A stretch of 8,315 nt of DNA from Pseudomonadales bacterium (GTDB lineage Bacteria; Pseudomonadota; Gammaproteobacteria; Pseudomonadales; DC-out160), in contig JAESQG010000297.1 in assembly GCA_016765265.1 (NCBI GenBank), positions 1 through 8,315 on the forward strand. Reading direction: 5' to 3'. Every line of letters starts with the position of its first letter. Position 1 is the stretch's first letter. Position numbers and translations under genes: made by a program. This document shows, one piece after another, positions 1 through 6,136 of the stretch. The notes under the pieces were generated by a model, which was not told the DNA's origin, did not search any database, and saw nothing but the letters and a program-made list of their open reading frames with translations.

Positions 1-176
1 CGACGACCGCGCAGCAACACATCTTTCTTCGGGTCTCTTTTTAGTCCTAGGTTTGCTTCTTGCACGCGATCAATTCTAATCACTTCCGCACCTAAATCCG
101 CGAGCAACATTGCACACATGGGCCCGGGCCCGATTCCTGCGATTTCTAAAACCTTAACCGACTCAAGTGGTCCCAT
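1..176 (-). CDS. Alpha-methylacyl-CoA racemase-like family III CoA-transferase (N-terminal part, runs off left edge)
   Basis: Only the first 58 codons are inside the window; the rest lies beyond position 1. The protein begins MGPLESVKVLEIAGIGPGP and continues through LLADLGAEVIRIDR. This is the characteristic N-terminus of alpha-methylacyl-CoA racemases (AMACR/MCR), which belong to the family III CoA-transferase fold. The GIGPGP turn and the RIDR segment (residues 34-37), where the family has a CoA-contacting arginine, are intact. Known members epimerise 2-methylacyl-CoA thioesters in the cytosol during degradation of branched-chain fatty acids or steroid side chains. The catalytic His and Asp of the family lie in the missing part, so racemase and CoA-transferase cannot be separated with certainty. 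The ATG at 174-176 is preceded at about 8 bases by a modest AGGA-type Shine-Dalgarno. The gene is divergent from the permease operon and shares its upstream region. Confidence 0.85.
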   Translation of the reverse strand, partial: MGPLESVKVLEIAGIGPGPMCAMLLADLGAEVIRIDRVQEANLGLKRDPKKDVLLRGR

Positions 177-270
177 AACATTCCCATCCTATTGGTTATT
201 CTTGGATAAATTGGCTTGAAATACTAAATCATTTTCGCATGTTATGTAATTGGATTTACCGTTAACAGAT

Positions 271-298
271 CATTATTCGATAATCATTATTTAATAAT
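271..298. promoter_or_regulatory. Tandem palindromic operator candidate
   Basis: Two copies of a 14-base unit lie head to tail: C plus ATTATTCGATAAT (271-284) and C plus ATTATTTAATAAT (285-298). They differ only in the two central bases. Each 13-mer is itself an inverted repeat with arms ATTAT and ATAAT. Tandem dyads of this kind between divergent genes are typical of binding sites for dimeric repressors such as TetR or MarR families. The elements overlap a possible minus-strand promoter (TTGATT, plus-strand 296-301; AATAAT, plus-strand 272-277; spacing 18). No regulator gene is in the window, so the protein that binds is unknown. AT-rich sequence makes small palindromes likely by chance, but the tandem conservation is better than expected. 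Confidence 0.4.
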
Positions 299-538
299 CA
301 AGAGCCAAAAATTCAGAATATTGTTTGGGTTATAAAGATAGAGTTTGCCTTTATCTCAAAATCAGATTCCTCAGCAGACCATTCAGCGCGAGGTCCATTT
401 ACACATGTTGAATATCGTTCAGTTTTTCAGGCCTCGCTACATCGCGTTTGCAAACAGGTGTATCTCACTGATTTTAAACCTGAATCCTAATGACATTCCA
501 GTTCTTGTGCGATTTCATTAGAGCAATTTACGAGCGTT

Positions 539-569
539 TTGATTGCAATTTCGGTGCCATTTCTATAAA
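539..569 (+). promoter_or_regulatory. Weak sigma70-like promoter candidate for the permease operon
   Basis: A TTGATT hexamer (539-544) and a TATAAA hexamer (564-569) are separated by 19 bases, which is slightly longer than ideal. If real, transcription would start near 577 and give a leader of about 80 bases before the permease ATG. This is pattern matching by eye in an AT-rich region, and other starts are possible. Confidence 0.22.
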
Positions 570-659
570 GTCGTGCCTTAGCTTTTCGAGTTGCTTAACA
601 ACTGTAAACTCACCTTTGAAAGCACCTCCAGTCTATCCCTCGCATTTAAGTGAAATACC

Positions 660-1940
660 ATGTTTTACGGTTGGAAATTATTAGTAGGCATCAGCCTTAT
701 CTTCTTCTTGGCAGTCGGATTAACGTTTTCCGGAGTGGGCGTGCTACTGCCCTCTATGGTGGCGGAATTCGGTTGGTCGCGGACTCAAATGGGATTCGGA
801 TACGCCTTAATCGCACTTGTATTCGGATTCTCAGGCCCTGTAGTCGCCTATGTAATTGACCGAATTGGCGTTAGGAAAACGATGTTTTATGGCGGTTTTA
901 TTAACGCTCTGGGCGCCATAACCACCTATTACACCAACTCACTTTGGCAATTTTATTTGGGAGCCGGCCTATTCATGGGTTTGGGCATGGCGATGCAGAC
1001 GGTAATACCGGGCAATCAATTAATCGCCAATTGGTTTTATCGAAAACGCTCTCTCGCCTTGGGGATTTTTCTCGGTCTCGGAGGCTTGGGCTCCATGTGC
1101 GCTATTCCCGTCTCCATCTATATCGACGCTACGGGTAATTGGCGGCATATTTGGGCCGTCATGGGCATGTGTAGTTTATTAGCCTCTGCAATTGCTTACT
1201 TTTTAGTGAAAGAAAAACCCAGCGAAGTGGGACAATTTAGTGATGGTCATACCTCAGAGCCAGAAGAAGTCACAACCACCACAGAGAATAAGACTCAGGT
1301 ATTCCGCTCATTCGAAAGCTGGCGAGCAATTGATGCAGTCAAAACATCTAGTTTCTGGTTTATTGTCCTAGGAGGCAGTGCCGCTGTAATGGGTACAACC
1401 ATGGTCACCAGCCAAATGGTATTGCATTTGACTAGCGTTGGCATTACTCCCGTTTTAGCGGGAACCGCATTAGGATTGCAAGGCACTGTGGGAGCAGGCG
1501 GACGCCTGATGGGGGGGATATTAGGGGATAAGATCGACCCCCGTAGACTACTAACAGTGGGCCTTGCCGGGCAGTTTGTAGGGATCTATTTTTTGAAAAA
1601 TGCGGTGGATCCGCTGTATGTCTATCTATTCGTGGTAATCTTCGGTCTGGACTACGGTATCTCTGCCGTCTCATCAACAACGCTAGTGGTAAACTTTTTT
1701 GGGGCGATGCACAACGCAAGACTCATGGCAATACGCGGCATTGTGGTCACTATTGTAGGGGGAATCGGTCCCGTCGGCGCAGGTTATTTAGCCGATGTTT
1801 ACGGTAATTACTCTTTAGCGTTTAGCATTTATATGGGGGTAGCACTATTCGCAGCGCTTGCCGTGGTGATGATGCCTAATCCTAGACCGTACCGGAAAAA
1901 CTCCCACACCAGCATAAAACAAGAGGCTAACCACCCCTGA
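660..1940 (+). CDS. MFS transporter, monocarboxylate/oxalate-formate antiporter-like
   Basis: The 426-residue protein has the size and hydrophobicity of a 12-helix major facilitator in the inner membrane. It starts MFYGWKLLVG, the N-terminal signature common in the OFA/monocarboxylate-porter branch. The loop between helices 2 and 3 carries the MFS motif A (DRIGVRKT, residues 67-74). A related copy occurs in the second half (GRLMGGILGDKIDPRR, about 281-296), and WFYRKRSLALG follows helix 4. A hydrophilic cytoplasmic loop spans roughly residues 184-230. The C-terminus is short and polar. The family moves organic anions, so uptake of the acid degraded by the downstream CoA enzymes is a reasonable inference; the substrate is not readable. 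The ATG has only a weak AAGTG seven bases upstream. First gene of the plus-strand operon, 85 bases before the dehydrogenase. A small CCCC/GGGG hairpin (1934-1947) overlaps its stop codon but has no T-tract. Confidence 0.88.
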   Translation: MFYGWKLLVGISLIFFLAVGLTFSGVGVLLPSMVAEFGWSRTQMGFGYALIALVFGFSGPVVAYVIDRIGVRKTMFYGGFINALGAITTYYTNSLWQFYLGAGLFMGLGMAMQTVIPGNQLIANWFYRKRSLALGIFLGLGGLGSMCAIPVSIYIDATGNWRHIWAVMGMCSLLASAIAYFLVKEKPSEVGQFSDGHTSEPEEVTTTTENKTQVFRSFESWRAIDAVKTSSFWFIVLGGSAAVMGTTMVTSQMVLHLTSVGITPVLAGTALGLQGTVGAGGRLMGGILGDKIDPRRLLTVGLAGQFVGIYFLKNAVDPLYVYLFVVIFGLDYGISAVSSTTLVVNFFGAMHNARLMAIRGIVVTIVGGIGPVGAGYLADVYGNYSLAFSIYMGVALFAALAVVMMPNPRPYRKNSHTSIKQEANHP

Positions 1941-2025
1941 TACGGGGATTCTAGATCCAATGGGGATCCCAAGAGAATGTGTTAGCTGTAATTTCTCACT
2001 GCAACTATCAAAGGCAGGCTTGAAC

Positions 2026-3207
2026 ATGGCATATGACATACCCACCCGATCAGGAGAAAAATTTGATTCAGACGATGAATCCCAAATTCTGGATGCCATC
2101 GAAAAATGGCTCGACCGTGATGTCAAAGATAAGGTATTAGAGCTAGAACACGCTGACGCATACCCCTATGAAATGGTCGAGCAAATGAAAACCCTGGGGT
2201 TATTTGGCGCCACCATCAGCCGAGCCTATGGCGGGCTAGGCTTGCCTAGTTCCACTTACGCCAAAATCGTCGCCACCGTTTCAGAAGTGTGGATGTCCTT
2301 AACGGGTATATTCAATTCTCATTTAATAATGGCCGCAGCGGTTGAGCGATTCGGCACTGAAGAGCAAAAACAACGCTACCTGCCACGATTTGCCACAGGA
2401 GAATTGCGCGGCGGACTCGCCCTCACCGAACCCAATTGCGGCACAGATCTTCAAGCAGTCAGGACCAGAGCAGTTCGAGATGGCGACGACTACATTATTG
2501 ATGGCTCAAAAACTTGGATCTCCAATGGTATTGAAGGGCATTGCGTTGCCCTACTCGTCAAAACTGATATTGAAATTCAACCCAGACACAAGGGCATGAG
2601 TTTATTCCTGGCAGAAAAAGGCCCTGGGTTCACGGTAGGTCGCAAGCTTGAGAAGCTCGGTTATAAAGGGATCGATTCTGCCGAATTATTTTTTGACGGT
2701 TATCGAATCCCAGCGAAAAACCTTATTGGCGGCGAAGAGGGTCACGGCTTTCACCATACGGTGGGCGGCTTGGAATTAGGCCGCATCAATATAGCAGCCA
2801 GAGGCGTGGGCGTTGCCACCGCAGCATTAAAGGCAGCGACATCCTATGCGCAAATACGCGAAACCATGGGCAAGCCCATCGGCCAACACCAAGCCATCCA
2901 AACAAAACTAGGCGATATGGCCACCCGCTGTCATGCCTCACGATTATTAGTTGAGGATGCTGCCCGCGCCTACGATCGCGGTGAGCGATGCGACATGGAA
3001 GCAGGCATGGCCAAATTATTTGCCTCTGAATCGGCCATGGAAAATGCCGCAGAATGTATGCGAATTCATGGCGCTTACGGTTATTCAAAAGAACAACACG
3101 TTGAACGTTATTATCGCGATGCACCTCTGATGTGTATAGGCGAAGGTACCAACGAAATGCAACGCATCATAATTGCAAGACAGTTAATGGAAAGGAACCC
3201 CGTCTAA
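2026..3207 (+). CDS. Acyl-CoA dehydrogenase (FAD-dependent)
   Basis: This is a 393-residue cytosolic flavoenzyme of normal length for the family, which oxidises an acyl-CoA to the 2,3-enoyl-CoA and passes electrons to ETF. The N-terminal helical domain comes first. It is followed by the beta-domain signature LALTEPNCGTD (about 131-141) and the flavin-contacting WISNG (164-168). In the C-terminal domain are RETMGKPIGQHQAIQ (278-292) and GEGTNEMQR (372-380). Glu373 in that last motif is at the position of the medium-chain-type catalytic base, so the enzyme should be active. The GEGTNEMQR ending resembles dehydrogenases acting on cyclic, branched or benzylsuccinyl-type CoA esters, but this does not fix the substrate. 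I chose ATG 2026 because family similarity begins there. An in-frame ATG at 1960 would add 22 unrelated residues without a Shine-Dalgarno. AAGG at 2011-2014 is weak. The stop overlaps the next ATG. Confidence 0.92.
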   Translation: MAYDIPTRSGEKFDSDDESQILDAIEKWLDRDVKDKVLELEHADAYPYEMVEQMKTLGLFGATISRAYGGLGLPSSTYAKIVATVSEVWMSLTGIFNSHLIMAAAVERFGTEEQKQRYLPRFATGELRGGLALTEPNCGTDLQAVRTRAVRDGDDYIIDGSKTWISNGIEGHCVALLVKTDIEIQPRHKGMSLFLAEKGPGFTVGRKLEKLGYKGIDSAELFFDGYRIPAKNLIGGEEGHGFHHTVGGLELGRINIAARGVGVATAALKAATSYAQIRETMGKPIGQHQAIQTKLGDMATRCHASRLLVEDAARAYDRGERCDMEAGMAKLFASESAMENAAECMRIHGAYGYSKEQHVERYYRDAPLMCIGEGTNEMQRIIIARQLMERNPV

Positions 3208-4376
3208 TGAAGCTCACTGGCATCAAAGTATTAGATTTATCGCTCTTCTTACCTGGACCACTGCTAACCCAGATGATGGGGGATCATGGCGCTGAAGTCA
3301 TTAAATTGGAGCCTATAAACGGGGGAGAACCCAATCGAGTCATTGGTCCTAAGCGAGGTGATACTACAGTTTATTTTGCTAATACCCATCGCGGCAAAAA
3401 AAGCGTGCAGATCAATCTGAAGACTGAAGAAGGCAAGGAGTTAGCACTTAGACTGGCAGCAGAGGCTGATGTGGTGATCGAGGCCTTTAGGCCCGGAGTC
3501 GCTGCCCGCCTAGGCATGGATTACGAGTCCATTAAAGTGCGCAATCCCAGTGTAGTTTACGCCTCATTATCCGCGTTCGGACAAACCGGTCCCTACGTGA
3601 AAAAACCGGCTCACGACTTAGCGACAGAAGCCTATGCTGGCGTGCTCAGCACTAACCTTGGCTTTGACGGCAAACCCGCTATGCCTGCTATTCCTAGCGC
3701 TGATATGCAAAGCTCGATGATAGGACTTTCCGCTATTTTGATGGCGCTACTGCGGCGTAAAGATACCAACGAAGGTGACTACATTGATCTAGCGATGATG
3801 GATTCTCTGTTAGCCTGTGTTCCGAATAATTTAGGCTCAGTCTTTGCAGACAAGAAACCGCCCATCGTTAAAGAAGAAAGAACTTGGGGTGGTTATGCCA
3901 TGTATAATATTTACGAAACTCAAGATAATAAATATATCGTTCTCGGCGCATCGGAAATGCATTTTGCTGTAGAACTATTAAATAAATTTGAACGACCCGA
4001 TCTCATCCCCTTTTGTGAGCCACCCCCTGGTCCAACACAAGACCCGGCTAAAGCATTTTTTACAGAGACCTTCCTCACCAAAACACAAGCTCAGTGGGTA
4101 GAGTGGTTTGAAGATGTCAACGTCGCTTTCGCTCCGGTCAATGACCTGAGGCAAGGTGCGGACGATCCACAGATTAGAGCGCGAGAGATGATAGTGGAGG
4201 ACGAGTCGGGACAAGAGCATATTGGTATTCCCATTAAATTTAAGAATGAACCTGGCACCATCAATTTTAAATCACCGGGTTTAGGCGAACACAATATTGA
4301 AATGGCACGGCGCGTGGGTTTTACTGAAGATGAAATCGCGGCAATGAAGAATAAAGGCGTATTTGGCGCAAATTAA
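3207..4376 (+). CDS. Family III CoA-transferase (CaiB/BaiF/Frc type)
   Basis: The 389-residue protein begins MKLTGIKVLDLSLFLPGPLL, the standard N-terminus of family III CoA-transferases. It continues with LGDHGAEVIKLEP-like sequence (MMGDHGAEVIKLEP, 23-36), a CoA-site segment RGKKSVQINL (62-71), and the KPAHDLATEAYAG block (133-145). Asp137 in AHDL corresponds to the Asp that forms the acyl-enzyme anhydride in formyl-CoA transferase, so the catalytic residue is present. The length is typical. Members move CoA between carboxylic acids without free intermediates, so this protein is the best candidate for activating the imported acid. The ATG shares its A with the TAA of the dehydrogenase (TAATG), indicating translational coupling. 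AAAGGA at 3191-3196 lies ten bases upstream. A longer reading frame starting at 3132 is inside the previous gene and lacks family similarity. An alternative role is a racemase-like activity, but the sequence is closer to transferases. Confidence 0.9.
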   Translation: MKLTGIKVLDLSLFLPGPLLTQMMGDHGAEVIKLEPINGGEPNRVIGPKRGDTTVYFANTHRGKKSVQINLKTEEGKELALRLAAEADVVIEAFRPGVAARLGMDYESIKVRNPSVVYASLSAFGQTGPYVKKPAHDLATEAYAGVLSTNLGFDGKPAMPAIPSADMQSSMIGLSAILMALLRRKDTNEGDYIDLAMMDSLLACVPNNLGSVFADKKPPIVKEERTWGGYAMYNIYETQDNKYIVLGASEMHFAVELLNKFERPDLIPFCEPPPGPTQDPAKAFFTETFLTKTQAQWVEWFEDVNVAFAPVNDLRQGADDPQIRAREMIVEDESGQEHIGIPIKFKNEPGTINFKSPGLGEHNIEMARRVGFTEDEIAAMKNKGVFGAN

Positions 4377-4385
4377 ACTTTTAAC

Positions 4386-4392
4386 TAAGGAG
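4386..4392 (+). promoter_or_regulatory. Strong Shine-Dalgarno before the acetyl-CoA hydrolase-like gene
   Basis: TAAGGAG lies eight bases before the ATG at 4401. It is the clearest ribosome binding site of the plus-strand operon. It fixes the start and suggests efficient independent initiation after the 24-base gap. Confidence 0.8.
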
Positions 4393-4400
4393 CATTAACC

Positions 4401-5621
4401 ATGACCGATTGGATCGATAGGGAACAATTGCGAGCACTTTTCAAACCCGGCGATACCGTATACGTGGGTGCCACCACCAACGAGCCTCACGGCTTGCTTG
4501 ATCAACTGGGCGGTCTTTCTGGTCTCCACTTTATTCAACAACCCATAGGCGTAGTCAATAAACGCGATTTATCCGCAGTAGGCGACAACTGTACCCAAGA
4601 CACCTTTTTTATGACGGGGTATCTAAAAGAAGGCGTCGCATCAGGGCGAGTCAAGTTTATCCCTATGCAGATGCGCGCCATCTACACCCATCTTGCGGAA
4701 AGATCTATTGATGTGACATTGCTCCTGGCCGCCAAAGATATTAATGGCGATCTACGATTTGGCATGAACAATGATTATGTCACCGCGGCCTTGGGTAGTA
4801 GCAAAATTACTATTGTGGAAGTCTCCGATGCCTTTATCTCACCCATCGGTTCTTTGTTAGTGGCTGATCAGGCAGATTATTTCTATGCCAGTAATACACC
4901 TGCAGGCGTATACCCCATTACCGAAATTGATGATGTCTCCAGAACAATCGGTAAATTAGTTTCAGATCTTATTCGGGACGGTGATTGCATCCAGACCGGC
5001 GTCGGCGCAGTTCCCGCGGCCATACTTTCCGGCCTTACCGACAGGAGCGATCTCGGATTGCATTCAGGCCTTATTGATGACAGTGCAATGAAACTCATTA
5101 AAGCAGGCAATATGAATGGCCGCTGCAAGAATATCGATAAGGGCATACACATGACGGGTATGGCTATGGGTGGCCTTGAGTTGTTTGATTGGCTAAAAGA
5201 TGAAAAATCAGTGCAATTCAAATCAGCAGACTATACCCATGAGATGAGCATCATCCAGCAGCTGGATAACTTCGTCTCTATTAATTCCGCGGTAGAAATA
5301 GATCTTTTTGGCCAGATTAATGCCGAGGTAGTCAATGGCAAACAAATCTCTGGCACGGGAGGATCAGTGGACTTTATGCGTGCGACAAAATCATCTAAAG
5401 GCGGTCGCTCCATCGTTGCCTTATCAGCTACCGCCCGAAAAGGAACGATTTCGCGCATCGTGAATAAGGTAGAGATGGTCACTGCATTGCGCACCGACGT
5501 AGACATCGTAGTGACCGAGTTTGGTGTAGCTAACCTGAAGTCTGCTTCTCTCGCTGAACGAGCAGAAGCGCTTATTGCAGTTGCGCATCCAGACTTTAGA
5601 GATCAATTGAAGTCTTCGTAA
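4401..5621 (+). CDS. Acetyl-CoA hydrolase / 4-hydroxybutyrate CoA-transferase-like protein, catalytic Glu apparently replaced by Gly
   Basis: The 406-residue protein belongs to the Cat1/AbfT branch of family I CoA-transferases. The order of blocks fits: an N-terminal KPGDTVYVG (15-23), NNDYVTAAL (123-131), the CoA-site QTGVGAVPAA (198-207), SINSAVEIDLFGQINAE (293-309), SGTGGSVDF (317-325), and TEFGVANLKSASLAERA (372-388). It is slightly shorter than AbfT (about 438). In relatives the thioester-forming glutamate sits in a HSE or HTE motif after DLGIH. Here the segment reads DLGLHSGLIDDSAM, so residue 223 is Gly (codon GGC, 5067-5069). Two base changes would be needed to make Glu, so a single sequencing error is unlikely. 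The fold is clear, but CoA transfer by the usual mechanism is doubtful. Hydrolysis or C-C cleavage of a CoA ester, as in the IpdAB relatives of this superfamily, is an alternative. Co-transcribed with the family III transferase just upstream. Alignment was made from memory. Confidence 0.82.
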   Translation: MTDWIDREQLRALFKPGDTVYVGATTNEPHGLLDQLGGLSGLHFIQQPIGVVNKRDLSAVGDNCTQDTFFMTGYLKEGVASGRVKFIPMQMRAIYTHLAERSIDVTLLLAAKDINGDLRFGMNNDYVTAALGSSKITIVEVSDAFISPIGSLLVADQADYFYASNTPAGVYPITEIDDVSRTIGKLVSDLIRDGDCIQTGVGAVPAAILSGLTDRSDLGLHSGLIDDSAMKLIKAGNMNGRCKNIDKGIHMTGMAMGGLELFDWLKDEKSVQFKSADYTHEMSIIQQLDNFVSINSAVEIDLFGQINAEVVNGKQISGTGGSVDFMRATKSSKGGRSIVALSATARKGTISRIVNKVEMVTALRTDVDIVVTEFGVANLKSASLAERAEALIAVAHPDFRDQLKSS

Positions 5622-5647
5622 TCTGATAACAAATCTAGAACTCGAAC

Positions 5648-5652
5648 AAGGA
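5648..5652 (+). promoter_or_regulatory. Shine-Dalgarno of the small periplasmic protein gene
   Basis: AAGGA lies seven bases before the ATG at 5660, and a second AAGGA overlaps the start too closely to be used. The spacer from the upstream stop is only 38 bases with no terminator, so read-through from the CoA operon is expected. Confidence 0.65.
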
Positions 5653-5659
5653 CAAGGAA

Positions 5660-6040
5660 ATGGAAGCAAGACACATTAAACCTACTCTAATATCAATTAT
5701 CTTATTGATGCTATGCAGTACCACTCTTTACGCTGATCAAAAATCCGATCCAGCCAAATCACAAAAAGAAACAATCGGCCATATGCATCACAAACTACAT
5801 GATGCTCAAGCTCCCTACAAAGCAAAGGAAGTACAGACGCTAAAAGAACTCAATGAAATGACCATTCGTGAGGATGTAAAAATCGAAGACGTGAATGGCA
5901 AAATAGATGAGTTAATGGCGGCAAAAAATCACATCATGCGCCTTCGGTATGAACACTTAATTGAAATGCGGGTTATTCTTACGGAGGATCAAAAAGTCGG
6001 GTATGACAAAAGTGTATTGAAGCGGTCGGAAATCAAATAA
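5660..6040 (+). CDS. Small exported CnrX/CpxP-like (heavy-metal sensor / LTxxQ family) periplasmic protein
   Basis: This is a 126-residue protein with an N-terminal signal peptide: basic start, hydrophobic stretch at about 9-22, and a probable cleavage after LYA (residue 25, before DQ). The mature part is helical and charged. It contains HHKLH (residues 43-47, an HxxxH pattern), a helix around KIDELMAAKNHIMRLRYEH (81-99), and HLIEM (99-103, an HxxxM pattern). These lead into the LTEDQ motif at 107-111. LTxxQ marks the Spy/CpxP/CnrX/ZraP group of periplasmic chaperones and metal sensors. The HxxxH plus HxxxM arrangement resembles the metal ligands of the CnrX nickel/cobalt sensor, though the middle region is shorter. 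Metal binding is therefore suggested, not shown. No partner sigma factor or efflux gene is in the window. It is last in the plus-strand operon, 38 bases after a CoA enzyme gene, an unexpected place for such a protein. The start is supported by AAGGA. Confidence 0.68.
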   Translation: MEARHIKPTLISIILLMLCSTTLYADQKSDPAKSQKETIGHMHHKLHDAQAPYKAKEVQTLKELNEMTIREDVKIEDVNGKIDELMAAKNHIMRLRYEHLIEMRVILTEDQKVGYDKSVLKRSEIK

Positions 6041-6058
6041 TATTATAGAATTTTCTAT

Positions 6059-6124
6059 CCTAAAAAACGCGCTTGGTTTTCAATAGTTTACACTGGCATT
6101 TGTGATCCAGCTGCGTTTTCTAGG
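6059..6124. terminator. Possible bidirectional terminator between convergent operons
   Basis: CCTAAAAAACGC (6059-6070) pairs with GCGTTTTCTAGG (6113-6124) with a single mismatch. The stem continues inward as GCTTGG (6071-6076) against CCAGC (6107-6111) with one-base bulges, leaving a loop of about 30 bases. Read left to right, the inner GC-rich stem is followed by TTTT. Read right to left, it is followed by TTTTTT. This is the expected form of a shared terminator for converging transcripts. The loop is longer than in classical terminators. A weak ATAGAA/TTCTAT dyad at 6045-6058 lies just outside. Confidence 0.5.
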
Positions 6125-6136
6125 AGAATCGACAAT

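Larger units (their letters stand above)
177..659. other. Divergent intergenic control region (483 bp), no gene seen
   Basis: This AT-rich stretch separates the two divergently read genes. I see no credible coding sequence: a short plus-strand reading frame at 490-684 overlaps the permease start in another frame and has no recognisable features. The left third holds two tandem 13-bp palindromes (272-298). Further right are a 10-bp palindrome, GTTTGCAAAC at 446-455, and a weak promoter-like pair near 539-569. The length, about 480 bp, is generous for a simple divergent promoter. It could carry regulator sites for both transcripts or a leader. No terminator, tRNA or riboswitch is recognisable by eye. 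Confidence 0.6.

Noticed and set aside
120..131. Perfect 12-bp palindrome GGGCCCGGGCCC
   Set aside because: It lies inside the racemase-like coding sequence and is the direct result of the conserved Gly-Pro-Gly-Pro motif; no regulatory reading is needed.
490..684. Short plus-strand reading frame before the permease
   Set aside because: It overlaps the permease start in another frame, has no Shine-Dalgarno or recognisable motif, and looks like chance open sequence.
1934..1947. CCCC/GGGG hairpin over the permease stop codon as a terminator
   Set aside because: The stem is only four pairs and is not followed by a T-run, so it is unlikely to end transcription before the dehydrogenase.
1960..2025. 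Longer N-terminus for the acyl-CoA dehydrogenase from ATG 1960
   Set aside because: The 22 extra residues do not resemble the family and no Shine-Dalgarno precedes them; the ATG at 2026 matches the expected start.
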